Below are positions 53,809 to 62,106 of a stretch of 64,000 nt of DNA, piece by piece. Within the stretch, counting starts at the first letter, position 1; each line of letters begins with the position of its first letter. The notes below the pieces were generated by a model that saw nothing but the letters and a program-made list of their open reading frames with translations, ran no database searches and had not been told where the DNA came from. A program made the position numbers and the translations under genes. This DNA is from Myxococcales bacterium (GTDB lineage: Bacteria > Myxococcota_A > Polyangia > Haliangiales > Haliangiaceae), in NCBI GenBank assembly GCA_947483555.1, contig CANKMW010000001.1, positions 203,266 to 267,265 of the forward strand, given 5' to 3'.

Positions 53809-54579
53809 TCAGTGCGTCCGGCGGTCGCGCACCGAGCCGTGCGGCGGCGCCGCGGCAGCGGCGCGCCACTCGCCCCCGAACCAGACGTACACGCCACCCT
53901 GCAGCTCCCAGCGGCCATCGAACCACTGGTGACCGGTCTTCTCGCGCTCCCAGTGCCCCGGGATCCACTCGTACTGGTTGGCGCGCCACTCGTAGTTGCC
54001 GCGCACCCAGACGTAGCCGCCACGCGCGCCGCCCGGGTTCTCGACCCGGATCGGCGGCGGCGCCGCCGTCGGACCGTGGACGTTGACCTGGACGTGACCG
54101 CCGCCGACCACGACCGCCACGCCGCTGCCGTCCGGATTCTGGGCGTGCCCGGTCACCGGCGGCGGCTGCGGATGTCCGCCGCCACCATCACCACGGTGAT
54201 CGATCACCTGCGGGCGACCGGGATCGTGGGTCACGACGGTGGCGCTGCCGTGGACGATCCAGGTGCCATCGACCCAGTGCCAGCTGCCATCGCGGCGCTC
54301 CCAGCGGCCGTCGTTCCACTGGTGGCCGGAACGCTCGCGCTCCCAGTGACCGGGCATCCACGCCCACCGGCCACCCTGCCAGTCGTGACGTCCGCGGATC
54401 CAGACGTAGCCGGCGCGTCCCTGCGTGAACTCGATCTCCTCCTGCGGAGCCGGCGGCTCCTCGTAGACGACGACGGCGCCGGTGTGAACCCGGCCGCGAG
54501 CGGTGACAACACATGCCGAGGCGCCGCCCATCAGCAGGGCGAGCCCGAGCACCGATATGATCCGTGCCGAACGCTTCAT
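53809..54579 (-). CDS. YXWGXW-type repeat lipoprotein
   Basis: 256 residues. Signal MKRSARIISVLGLALLMGGA with lipobox SAC. Two blocks of Trp-rich repeats follow: GYVWIRGRHDWQGGRWAWMP, GHWERERSGHQWNDGRWERR, and later GYVWVRGNYEWRANQYEWIP. This is the YXWGXW/BcpO-like pattern, whose function is unknown. The Gly/His/Pro-rich linker between the blocks could bind metal. AAGGAG lies 8 bases before ATG 54579. The terminator at 53763 follows it. Confidence 0.82.
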   Translation of the reverse strand: MKRSARIISVLGLALLMGGASACVVTARGRVHTGAVVVYEEPPAPQEEIEFTQGRAGYVWIRGRHDWQGGRWAWMPGHWERERSGHQWNDGRWERRDGSWHWVDGTWIVHGSATVVTHDPGRPQVIDHRGDGGGGHPQPPPVTGHAQNPDGSGVAVVVGGGHVQVNVHGPTAAPPPIRVENPGGARGGYVWVRGNYEWRANQYEWIPGHWEREKTGHQWFDGRWELQGGVYVWFGGEWRAAAAAPPHGSVRDRRTH

Positions 54580-54775
54580 CGCGAGTCTCCTTAGTAGGCT
54601 TTACGCCAACCGACCGGAAGGCCGGCTGATACGACCGTTGGACGGCCATGTCCCCGATTGTTTCAAGGCGGAGTATTCCCGTCCGCACCACCGGTGTCAA
54701 CGCACGCAGTTGCGAGCACTTACAGTGCCACCGCGGCGATCGGCTGGCGCTCGTGCTCGAGATCACTACCGCTGC

Positions 54776-56503
54776 TCACTCGTCCAGGCGCGCGACGTCG
54801 TCGTCGGTGGCCGTGCGCAACCACACCACCCAGTCGGCGAGCACGGTCAGCTCCGCCGGCCCGAGCTCGTCGACGAAGCGCGACATCTGGTGCTTGGTGC
54901 CAAAAAAGCGCGGCTGGCTGGTGTCGGCGATGAACGAGCGCAGGTACGCCGGGGAGCCGCGGCCGGCGAGGTTCGGCCCGCTCGAGCTGTCCTCGCCGGT
55001 CCGCTCGTGACAGTCGGCGCATGGCTGGTCGGCGAACACCTCCGCGCCACGCGACGCGAGCGCGCGGTCGGCATCGGGGGCGCCCGACTCGGCGTACACC
55101 ATCTCGATCAGCGCATCGAGGTCGGCGCCGGTGGCCTCGGCGTCCGGCATCGCGTCCTCGGTCTTCGCCAGCTTGGTGCGCCCGAAGTACGTGTCGCCCG
55201 ACGGCGTGGTCAGCATGCCGCGGATCCACGCCCGGCTGTTGTAACCGGGTCCGATCAGCGGCCCCTTGCGCTCGTCGCCGCTGTGGCAGCTCGCGCAGTG
55301 CTCGGCCCACAGCGCCCTCGCCTGGTACCAGGGCGCCGTGGTGTAGACCGCGGTGCCGCCGGCAGCGGGGACGCCGTGCTCACGCGCCAGCCGCCGGGCT
55401 CGTCGCGCCAGCCGCTCCGACTCGACCTCGCGCTCGCCCAGCGCCGGGTCGGCGGCGTCAGCGCGAAACGAGATCATCGTGAGTGCGCCGGTGGCTGCGA
55501 ACCCGGCGAGCACCAGCGCCAGCGCCACCACCCGGCGCCGCGGACTGCGGTCGGCGCCGCGATCGAGGACCGGCAGCGCGAACAGCACACCGCCGATCAG
55601 CACCGGCGCGCCGAGCGCGACCACGGTCTCCATCGGCCCCGAGAAGTACTTGAGCATCTGGAACAGCGCCCGGAAATACCACTCCGGCCGAGCGTCGAAG
55701 TTCGACGACGGATCGGCCGGCGCGTCGAGGCCGGCGCCGCCGGTGTACAGGGTCCAGCCGACCAGCGCCGCGAACGCCACCGCCATCGCCGCGACATCGC
55801 GGAACAGCTGATCGGGCCAGAACGGCTGCGTGGTGCGCTCGAGCTCCGCGGCGCTCCGGCCCCAGCGCGGCGTGACGCCGTGCTTGCGGAACAGCATCAC
55901 GTGCACCGCGACCAGTCCGAACGTCAGCGCCGGGAGGATGAAGACGTGGAGCGCGAAGAACCGGGTCAGGGTCAGGTTGCCGTACTCGTTGCCGCCCTGC
56001 AGCGCCGCCTGCACCTCGACCCCGGCGCCCGGCGTCTCGCCGGCGATGCCGGTGGCGACCTTGGTCGCCCAGTAGCCGGTCTGGTCCCACGGCAAGAGAT
56101 AGCCGGTGAGCGCGAACGCGAGGATCAAGCCGAGCAGCATGACGCCGACCCACCAGGTCACCTCGCGGGGCCGCTTGTAGGCGCCGTAGATCACCACCTG
56201 CAGCATGTGCAGCCCGGCGCAGATCACCATCGCCGACGCGCCGTGGTGGTGGAGGCCGCGGATGAACCAGCCCAGCGTCACCTGATCCTCGAGGTACGCG
56301 ACCGAGCCCCAGGCGTCGCTCGCCGACGGGCTGTAGTAGAAGGCGAGCAAGGCGCCGGTGACGGTCTGCATGACCAGCAGGAACACCAGCACCGAGCCCA
56401 TCACGTACGCGAACGACGCCCCGCCCACCACCGGCTCCTCGAGCGCGACGTGGAGGGCGCGCCGATATCCGGTGCGCTCGTTGAGCCAGTCGCCGACAGC
56501 CAC
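54776..56503 (-). CDS. Cytochrome b (b6/subunit IV type) fused to a diheme cytochrome c tail
   Basis: 575 residues from GTG 56503. The first 390 or so residues are cytochrome b: RGLHHHGASAMVICAGLHML gives two heme-ligand His residues, FFALHVFILPALTFGLVAVH the other two, and PEWYFRALFQMLKYFSGPME is the subunit-IV-type quinone-site region. The last 170 residues contain two heme c sites, CASCH at 403-407 and CADCH at 495-499, so electrons pass directly from b to c without a separate cytochrome c1. The Rieske gene lies 29 bases upstream. TACAAT 6 bases before GTG 56503 supports this start over 56518. Confidence 0.92.
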   Translation of the reverse strand: MAVGDWLNERTGYRRALHVALEEPVVGGASFAYVMGSVLVFLLVMQTVTGALLAFYYSPSASDAWGSVAYLEDQVTLGWFIRGLHHHGASAMVICAGLHMLQVVIYGAYKRPREVTWWVGVMLLGLILAFALTGYLLPWDQTGYWATKVATGIAGETPGAGVEVQAALQGGNEYGNLTLTRFFALHVFILPALTFGLVAVHVMLFRKHGVTPRWGRSAAELERTTQPFWPDQLFRDVAAMAVAFAALVGWTLYTGGAGLDAPADPSSNFDARPEWYFRALFQMLKYFSGPMETVVALGAPVLIGGVLFALPVLDRGADRSPRRRVVALALVLAGFAATGALTMISFRADAADPALGEREVESERLARRARRLAREHGVPAAGGTAVYTTAPWYQARALWAEHCASCHSGDERKGPLIGPGYNSRAWIRGMLTTPSGDTYFGRTKLAKTEDAMPDAEATGADLDALIEMVYAESGAPDADRALASRGAEVFADQPCADCHERTGEDSSSGPNLAGRGSPAYLRSFIADTSQPRFFGTKHQMSRFVDELGPAELTVLADWVVWLRTATDDDVARLDE

Positions 56504-56509
56504 GCGCGG

Positions 56510-56515
56510 ATTGTA
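56510..56515 (-). promoter_or_regulatory. -10-like TACAAT of the cytochrome b gene
   Basis: Minus-strand GTGTACAAT ends 6 bases before GTG 56503. It lies between the Rieske stop and the cytochrome b start, so the cytochrome gene may have its own internal promoter. Confidence 0.45.
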
Positions 56516-56532
56516 CACGGCCGCGATGGGCG

Positions 56533-57066
56533 CTACGCCGGCTCGCGGCTCGAGCCGCCGGAGCGGAAGCGGATCCAGGTGATCATGATGCGGCCATCCT
56601 CGATCGTCAGCGGCAGCGGATCGAGGCCGCGCTCGGACGGTCCGCTCCGGCGTTCGCCCGAGACCGCGAAGGCGCTGTCGTGGCACGGGCAGCGGAACTC
56701 GCCGGCCCGGCGATCGAACCCGACCGCACAGCCGAGGTGCGGACAGACCGCCGACAGCGCGTGCACGCCACGCTCGTCGCGGCGCAGCCAGGCCGCGCCG
56801 AGCGGCACGTCGGAGGTCGCCGACCAGGCATCGCGCAGCATCCGGGCCCGCAGGGGCACCCGCACCGGCTCGGCGCCGATGGCGTCGGCGGCGATGGCGT
56901 CGATGGGCTCGCTCGAGGCGGTCACGGTGCGCCGTCCCACCGGGTGCAGCAGGTAGCTGACGGCCGGGGCCGCGACGGTGGCGCCGATGCCGCCGCCCAG
57001 GGCGCAGGTCGCGACCTTCAAGAACCGGCGCCGATCCGGAGCCTGCTTCATGTCATCGTCGGCCAC
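56533..57066 (-). CDS. Rieske [2Fe-2S] protein
   Basis: 177 residues from GTG 57066 (172 from ATG 57051). A twin-arginine-like N-terminus (DRRRFLKVATCALGGGIGAT) is followed by a membrane anchor. The cluster ligands are in VCPHLGCAVG and FRCPCHDSAF (two Cys, two His). The end is the usual beta sheet (LPLTIEDGRIMITWIRFR). It forms the bc-type complex with the next gene. TACCGT 7 bases before GTG 57066 decides the start. Confidence 0.93.
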   Translation of the reverse strand: MADDDMKQAPDRRRFLKVATCALGGGIGATVAAPAVSYLLHPVGRRTVTASSEPIDAIAADAIGAEPVRVPLRARMLRDAWSATSDVPLGAAWLRRDERGVHALSAVCPHLGCAVGFDRRAGEFRCPCHDSAFAVSGERRSGPSERGLDPLPLTIEDGRIMITWIRFRSGGSSREPA

Positions 57067-57073
57067 GCCGACG

Positions 57074-57079
57074 ACGGTA
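57074..57079 (-). promoter_or_regulatory. -10-like TACCGT of the Rieske gene
   Basis: Minus-strand TACCGT ends 7 bases before GTG 57066. The same hexamer precedes the porin gene and uppP. Confidence 0.4.
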
Positions 57080-57094
57080 TCACGCCCACGTGGA

Positions 57095-57493
57095 TCAGCC
57101 GAACGTGCGCTCGTCGCGCTCCTGATCTTCCTTGCAGCGGATGCACAGCCCGGTCTCGGGCCGGGCCTCGAGGCGCTTCTTGCCGATCGGCTCCTCACAC
57201 GATTCGCACAGGCCGAACGTGCCGTCGTCGATCTTCTTGAGCGCGAGATCGAGCTTGCCCAGCAGCGCCTTGTCGCGGCCGCGGAGTCGAAACTCGAACG
57301 ACTGATTGTATTCGGCCGACGCGAGATCCATCTCGTCGGGCAGGTCGCTGGGATCCAGCATCATGTCCTCGGTCAGGGTCTTGCGGGCCCGATCGAGAAC
57401 ACCACGCCGCTTCTCATCCAGAAGCTCTTTGAATTTGAGCAGTTCCTTCTTGGTCAGCGGCTTGGCTGCAGCGACGGCGGTGCTGGCTGTCAC
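57095..57493 (-). CDS. DksA/TraR-family zinc-finger protein
   Basis: 132 residues from GTG 57493 (141 from ATG 57520). An N-terminal coiled-coil region (KKELLKFKELLDEKRRGVLD) is followed by the DksA zinc finger: CESCEEPIGKKRLEARPETG then LCIRC, that is CxxC-N17-CxxC. DksA proteins enter the RNA polymerase secondary channel and tune transcription with ppGpp. The acidic tip between the coiled-coil halves is DLPDEMDLASAEYN, lacking the usual DxxDxA spacing at first sight. GGGGG lies 9 bases before GTG 57493. The Rieske operon lies downstream on the same strand. Confidence 0.85.
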   Translation of the reverse strand: MTASTAVAAAKPLTKKELLKFKELLDEKRRGVLDRARKTLTEDMMLDPSDLPDEMDLASAEYNQSFEFRLRGRDKALLGKLDLALKKIDDGTFGLCESCEEPIGKKRLEARPETGLCIRCKEDQERDERTFG

Positions 57494-57578
57494 GGTCGTG
57501 TGCCCCCTGGTCCAGTCCATCTCGGAGTATCGAGAAGTGTATCGGGGACGAGCCCCCAGTCGTTCGAAAAGGCCGGCT

Positions 57579-57607
57579 ACAATAGTGATGATCGCGCCGG
57601 CTTACAA
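57579..57607 (-). promoter_or_regulatory. Promoter candidate TTGTAA-N17-TATTGT for the DksA-like gene
   Basis: On the minus strand a -35-like TTGTAA (57602-57607) and -10-like TATTGT (57579-57584) are 17 bases apart, one of the few places here with a recognisable -35. Two GCCGGCT-TACAA-type direct repeats overlap them. Confidence 0.4.
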
Positions 57608-57694
57608 CCCCGTTGGGCAGTCAGGTTGTTCCATCGCCACACATCGCCGACGCCTTGACACAGTGTAGGTGTGGCGACGAGAATCGGTTCCACG

Positions 57695-57895
57695 ATGGCC
57701 GGCTCCGACAAGCGTAAGCAGTCACTATATTTCCCGGAAGACATGCTCAAGGAGATCCAGGACGAAGCGGCCCGTCAGGACCGTTCGCTGTCGTGGATCG
57801 TCCAGAAAGCCTGGAAGATCGCCCGCAAGGAGATCATGAAGTACCCGTCGGTGAACGAGTTCCCCGGCGAGGAGGATACCAAGGAAATCTCCTGA
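57695..57895 (+). CDS. TIGR04563-like ribbon-helix-helix protein
   Basis: 66 residues from ATG 57695. MAGSDKRKQSLYFPEDMLKE then IQDEAARQDRSLSWIVQKAW matches the TIGR04563 group known from myxobacteria, a ribbon-helix-helix-like DNA-binding fold. KQSLYFP is the beta strand and the rest forms two helices. It is probably a dimeric regulator. TTGACA lies at 57655-57660. The GTG at 57671 is an in-frame alternative. Its stop overlaps the CTG that may start the next gene. Confidence 0.8.
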   Translation: MAGSDKRKQSLYFPEDMLKEIQDEAARQDRSLSWIVQKAWKIARKEIMKYPSVNEFPGEEDTKEIS

Positions 57896-58764
57896 GTCGC
57901 TGGGGCTGGGCCGCCGCACCGAGCGACGGAACGAGGCTCTTCTACAGCGAATATGGCGAAGACAGCGGCGGGTCACTCACGCCGGTGGCGCTGTGCGACG
58001 GGATCGGCTGCGATGGCTACGTGTGGCGGTACCTGCGCCGCTCGCTGGCCCCGCGCCGGGTGTTGCACGCTCACTATCGCGGCCATGGCAGGTCGCAAGC
58101 GCCGCGCGATCCAGCCCGCGTCACCATCGGCGATCTGGCCGACGATCTCGCCGCGGTGCTCGACGACTCCGGCACGGCGCGCGCGATCCTGATCGGGCAT
58201 TCGATGGGGGTCCAGGTCGCGCTCGAGACCTGGCGCCGGCACCGAGCGCGGGTCGCTGGCCTGGTCCTGGTGTGCGGTGCGGCCTCCCACCCCCTGCGCA
58301 CGTTCCGCGGTGTTCGAACGCTCGAGGACCTGCTGCCGACGGTGGAACGGGTGCTCTTGCGTGCTCCGCGCCTGGTGAATCGCCTGACGCGGGCGTTGTT
58401 GCCGACCCGGCTGGCGCTCGCCATCGCCGGCCGCGTCGAGATCAACCGCGAGCTGGTTCAACCCGACGACTTCAGGCCGTACCTTGAAGGGCTGGCGCGG
58501 ATGGACGTTGCGGTCTTTCTCGCGATCCTGGCCGCCGCCGGACAGCACAGCTCGGAGAGCTGGCTCGCCGACATCGACGTGCCGGTCCTGGTCGTTGCAG
58601 GAGGCCGAGATGGGTTCACCCCACCCGCACGGAGCCGTGAGATGGCCGCTTCGATCCCCGGCGCGGTGTTCCTGGAAGTGCTCGATGGAAGCCATACAGC
58701 GCCCATCGAGCGGCCCGCAGAGATCGACCGCGCGATCACCTCGTTCATCGCTGAAATTCAATGA
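57892..58764 (+). CDS. Alpha/beta-hydrolase, probably with a CTG start
   Basis: 290 residues. The fold is intact: LTPVALCDGIGCDGYVWRYL, nucleophile elbow AILIGHSMGVQVALETWRRH, acid in VVAGGRDGFTPPARSREM and His in VLDGSHTAPIERPAE. No ATG, GTG or TTG lies in frame near the required N-terminus (SRWGWAAAPSDGTRLFYSEY). The nearest upstream start, GTG 57793, would overlap the RHH gene by 103 bases. CTG 57892 overlaps the RHH stop as CTGA, with AAGGAAAT 6 bases upstream, so coupled initiation at CTG is the simplest reading. Confidence 0.78.
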   Translation: MSRWGWAAAPSDGTRLFYSEYGEDSGGSLTPVALCDGIGCDGYVWRYLRRSLAPRRVLHAHYRGHGRSQAPRDPARVTIGDLADDLAAVLDDSGTARAILIGHSMGVQVALETWRRHRARVAGLVLVCGAASHPLRTFRGVRTLEDLLPTVERVLLRAPRLVNRLTRALLPTRLALAIAGRVEINRELVQPDDFRPYLEGLARMDVAVFLAILAAAGQHSSESWLADIDVPVLVVAGGRDGFTPPARSREMAASIPGAVFLEVLDGSHTAPIERPAEIDRAITSFIAEIQ

Positions 58765-58966
58765 TCCCGGAATTTTGTCGTGGGACCGGCCCGAGGCTCA
58801 TTCCCACTCGATTCCGAGGTTCGGTGCGACAGATTTTCCAGAAATAGTCGTGGCAATTCGAAGGCGGTTGAGGCAAGGTGCGACTCCCGCTGAGTGAGCC
58901 AATTCGAGGACTTACGGCTGGAAAAGCAGCCCCGCCAACAAGCGGGCGAAGGAAAGAGTACGCACG

Positions 58967-59362
58967 ATGACACGTCCCGTCCTACGTCGCCCCGACGATG
59001 ACAACGATGGCCTTGTCGCGTTGCCCCCGATCACGCTGGTCCGCCAGCGACTGCGCACGACGGTCAAGGATTTCGCGGCTTCCTCCCCAGGTCGCCGTGC
59101 CGCCGCCCTAGCAGCCGTTTGGATCGCCGCGACGGGGTGTGAGGCAGATCTCAATCACTATGACCCCGAGGAGGCGCTTCGTACCTACAGGCTGATCGAG
59201 TCCGAGCTGCGTGCCGAGCTGCGCATCGGGATGGGCCGCGCCATCACCAACGAGCCACACACGGCAACCCGTAACACCATGATCCAGATGCTCGAGCACC
59301 TCGAGGAGCTCGAGGCCGCCGCGGTGGCACCTCGCCCCGCCCGCCGTCGCCGTCGTCGCTAG
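58967..59362 (+). CDS. Hypothetical helical protein with basic tail
   Basis: 131 residues. Middle segments SSPGRRAAALAAVWIAATGC and EEALRTYRLIESELRAELRI then RNTMIQMLEHLEELEAAAVA are helical; the end is five or more Arg (ARRRRRR). GAAGGAAAG precedes the ATG by 11 bases. No family is recognised. It is followed by a terminator-like hairpin, so it is the last gene of its unit. Confidence 0.6.
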   Translation: MTRPVLRRPDDDNDGLVALPPITLVRQRLRTTVKDFAASSPGRRAAALAAVWIAATGCEADLNHYDPEEALRTYRLIESELRAELRIGMGRAITNEPHTATRNTMIQMLEHLEELEAAAVAPRPARRRRRR

Positions 59363-59387
59363 CACCGCGCTACGATCGACACGAACC

Positions 59388-59409
59388 AGAGGCCCCGAAC
59401 GGGGCCTCT
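59388..59409 (+). terminator. Terminator-like hairpin AGAGGCCCC-GAAC-GGGGCCTCT
   Basis: A perfect 9-base stem with GAAC loop, 26 bases after the 58967 gene stop and followed by GCTCGTTT. It is the best Rho-independent terminator candidate in the window. Confidence 0.7.
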
Positions 59410-59420
59410 GCTCGTTTCGG

Positions 59421-59452
<32 letters not shown>

Positions 59453-59585
59453 CGCCGCTGTCCGGTCCGGGGCTGTCCGGAGGTCGGACGAAACCGTCCG
59501 GGATCCCGGACGGCACGCGCGCAAGGCGGCGAAAGCAGGGGCGCCGATCGCCGGCACCGGGCTTGCTGTGGTCGCCGGGATGAGC

Positions 59586-61448
59586 TCAGCCGCAGGCCGA
59601 CCAAGCGCACGAAAGACACACCCGACAGCGACCCCCATCGCGGAGCTCGCCGTCGCACGACGGACAGCGTGGCGCCGGCGTCAGGCTCGGTCCCGCCTCG
59701 CCGAACGCCAGGACCTGCGCGGCGCGCGAGCGATCGCGGTAGACCGTGATGCCCTTGCAGCCCTCGGCGTACGCGAGCAGATAGGCGGCGCGGACGTCGG
59801 CCGGCGTGGCGTCGTGCGGCAGGTTGATCGTCTTCGAGACCGCGGCATGAACATGGCGCTGGAAGACGGCCTGCATGCGGACGTGCTGCTCGACCGGGAC
59901 GTCGTGCGCGGTGGCGAACAGCGCTTGCAGCTCGGCGGGGACGGTGGCCAGGCCGCGGACGCCACCGCGGGCGCGCAGCTCCACGACCAGCGCGTCATCG
60001 AGGATGCCGAGCGCCGCGGCGCGGCGGAGGAAGCCGGGGTGCACCTCGGGCAGGATCTCGCCGTCGAGCACGTGGCGCTCGTAGGCCACCGCGTACAGCG
60101 GCTCGATGCCGCTCGAGCAGCCGGCGATGATGCTGATCGTTCCGGTCGGCGCGACCGTGGTGGTGGTGGCGTTGCGCAGCGGAGCGTGGCCGGCGGCGGC
60201 CCACCGCGAGCCGGCGAAGGCCGGGAACGGCCCGCGGGTGGCGGCGAGCGCCACCGACGCCGCGACCGATTCACGTTCGAAGAACTCGGCGATCTCCGCG
60301 GCCACCTCGACGGCCCGCGCCTCGTCGTAGGCGATGCCGAGCTCGATCAGCAGATCGGCGAGCCCCATGACGCCGAGGCCGATCTTGCGGGTGGCTCGGG
60401 TGGCGGCGGCGATCGCCGGCAGCGGGTACTGGTTGACCTCGACCACGTCGTCGAGGAAGCGGACCGCGTCGTGGATGCAGGCCCGCAGGGCGTCCCACGC
60501 GATCGCGCCGCTGGCGACGAAGCGGCCGAGGTCGATGCTGCCCAGCGTGCAGGCCTCGAACGGCAACAGCGGCTGCTCGCCACACGGGTTGGTGGCCTCG
60601 ATGGCGCCGAGCGCCGGCGTCGGGTTGGTGGCCTCGACGCGGTCGATGAAGACCATGCCCGGATCGCCCGACGTCCAGGCGGCGGTGGCGATCAGATCGA
60701 TGACGGCACGAGCGTCCAGCTGCCGGGTGATGGCGCCGGTGCGCGGGTTGACGAGCGGATAACGCTCGCCGGCCGCGGCCGCGGCCATGAAGCGGTCGGT
60801 GGCCGCGACCGAGAGGTTGAAGTTGCGCATCCGGGCCGGGTCGAGCTTGACCGCGATGAAGTCGAGGATGTCGGGATGGTCGACGCGCAGCATCCCCATG
60901 TTGGCGCCGCGCCGGGTGCCGCCTTGCTTGATGGCCTCGGTGGCGGCGTCGAAGACGTGCATGAACGACACCGGGCCCGACGCCAGGCCGCCGGTCGACT
61001 CCACCGGGTCGCCGGCCGGACGGAGGCGCGAGAACGCGAAGCCGGTGCCACCGCCGGTCTTCTGGATCTCGGCGGCCCAGCCCAGCGCGGCGAAGATGGC
61101 GTGGCTCGAGTCCTCGACCGGCACGACGAAGCAGGCGGCGAGCTGGCCGAGCGGACGACCGGCGTTCATCAGCGTGGGCGAGTTGGGCAGGAACTCGAGG
61201 GCCCGCATGCGAGCCGCGAAGCGGGCCGCGAGCAGGGCGATCGCGGTCGGGGTGGCGCCGAAGGCGACCTCGGCGCCGGCGACCGCGGCGGCCACGCGAT
61301 CGAACATCTCGTCGGGGGTCTCGATGCGGCCATCGGCCCCGGCGCGCAGATAGCGCCGCGCCAGCACGGTGCGCGCACCGGAGGTCAGCCCGGACGGCTC
61401 GTGGTTGCTCGCCGGCGGGGCGACGCCGGGCGGAGGCGCGGAGACCAT
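59586..61448 (-). CDS. nrdJ: Adenosylcobalamin-dependent (class II) ribonucleoside reductase
   Basis: 620 residues. It reduces ribonucleotides to deoxyribonucleotides using a B12 radical, so it works with or without oxygen. Visible features are LEFLPNSPTLMNAGRPLGQL, AACFVVPVEDS with the first active-site Cys, TNPCGEQPLLPFEACTLGSI with the radical Cys, and TTTTVAPTGTISIIAGCSSG. A C-terminal zinc-ribbon-like end has CPSCDGELRDGGRCRVCLSC and supplies the redox Cys pair. No N-terminal ATP-cone is present, so allosteric overall-activity control is probably absent. TAGGGT 6 bases before ATG 61448 supports the start. Confidence 0.93.
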   Translation of the reverse strand: MVSAPPPGVAPPASNHEPSGLTSGARTVLARRYLRAGADGRIETPDEMFDRVAAAVAGAEVAFGATPTAIALLAARFAARMRALEFLPNSPTLMNAGRPLGQLAACFVVPVEDSSHAIFAALGWAAEIQKTGGGTGFAFSRLRPAGDPVESTGGLASGPVSFMHVFDAATEAIKQGGTRRGANMGMLRVDHPDILDFIAVKLDPARMRNFNLSVAATDRFMAAAAAGERYPLVNPRTGAITRQLDARAVIDLIATAAWTSGDPGMVFIDRVEATNPTPALGAIEATNPCGEQPLLPFEACTLGSIDLGRFVASGAIAWDALRACIHDAVRFLDDVVEVNQYPLPAIAAATRATRKIGLGVMGLADLLIELGIAYDEARAVEVAAEIAEFFERESVAASVALAATRGPFPAFAGSRWAAAGHAPLRNATTTTVAPTGTISIIAGCSSGIEPLYAVAYERHVLDGEILPEVHPGFLRRAAALGILDDALVVELRARGGVRGLATVPAELQALFATAHDVPVEQHVRMQAVFQRHVHAAVSKTINLPHDATPADVRAAYLLAYAEGCKGITVYRDRSRAAQVLAFGEAGPSLTPAPRCPSCDGELRDGGRCRVCLSCAWSACG

Positions 61449-61454
61449 GGGCCG

Positions 61455-61464
61455 ACCCTAGCGT
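61455..61464. promoter_or_regulatory. Overlapping divergent -10 elements (TAGGGT / TAGCGT)
   Basis: ACCCTAGCGT contains TAGGGT on the minus strand, 6 bases before the nrdJ ATG, and TAGCGT on the plus strand, 14 bases before ATG 61479 and 5 bases before an in-frame CTG at 61470. They share the central TA, so the two promoters must exclude each other. Confidence 0.5.
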
Positions 61465-61478
61465 GGATCCTGGCGGCG

Positions 61479-62036
61479 ATGCTCGCCCTGGGTGCCGCGA
61501 CCCCGCCGGCATGGGGACAGCCGGACGGTCCGTGCGGATCGGCGGTGGGGCCGACGCTGTCGGACCTGCGGCGGGCAGCGCGGCGGCACGCCGGGGTCGA
61601 CACCGTGCCGCGCTGGCGTCGACGTGCGCGCCTGGCGGCGCTGTTGCCATGGATGACCGTGCGCGGCGCGCGCGCGCTCGACTGGGACGATCGCGAGTAC
61701 GCGCCGGTACCGGCCGAGGTCGGCAACAACCTGGTGTTCGAGGCCCGGTTGACCTGGCGGCTCGATCGCTTGCTCTACGAGCCCGCCGAGCCCCGCCTCG
61801 ACGGCGTCGCGCGCGACGTCGCGCGCGCCCGCGGTGCGCTCGACGCCGACGTCACGGTGCTCTACTTCCGGTGGCGGCGTGCCGAGCTGGCAGCCCGCGC
61901 CGACAGCACGACCAGCGCCGACGGCACGACCGACGGCACCAGCGAGGCCGGCAAGCGGCTCGACGCCGACGAGGCCTGGGCGCTGCTCGACGCCCGCACC
62001 GGCGGCTGGCTGGCGCGTGAGGGCTGCCGGTTCTAG
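61479..62036 (+). CDS. Exported hypothetical protein
   Basis: 185 residues from ATG 61479. The N-terminus MLALGAATPPAWGQPDG is too short for a full signal peptide. The in-frame LAWILAA upstream would complete one, but no ATG/GTG/TTG starts there; CTG 61470 is possible. The mature part is helical and Arg-rich (LSDLRRAARRHAGVDTVPRW, EVGNNLVFEARLTWRLDRLL) with a repeated Thr-Ser-Asp linker. It resembles exported helical proteins next to TolC-like genes, but no family is sure. It is divergent from nrdJ, with only 30 bases between the start codons. Confidence 0.6.
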   Translation: MLALGAATPPAWGQPDGPCGSAVGPTLSDLRRAARRHAGVDTVPRWRRRARLAALLPWMTVRGARALDWDDREYAPVPAEVGNNLVFEARLTWRLDRLLYEPAEPRLDGVARDVARARGALDADVTVLYFRWRRAELAARADSTTSADGTTDGTSEAGKRLDADEAWALLDARTGGWLAREGCRF

Positions 62037-62106
62037 CTGTCCGGAGCACCGGACAAAAAAACTTGCTGGGGCGGGCGGGAAATGCCCAACTTCGGTGAGG
62101 CTCGCG

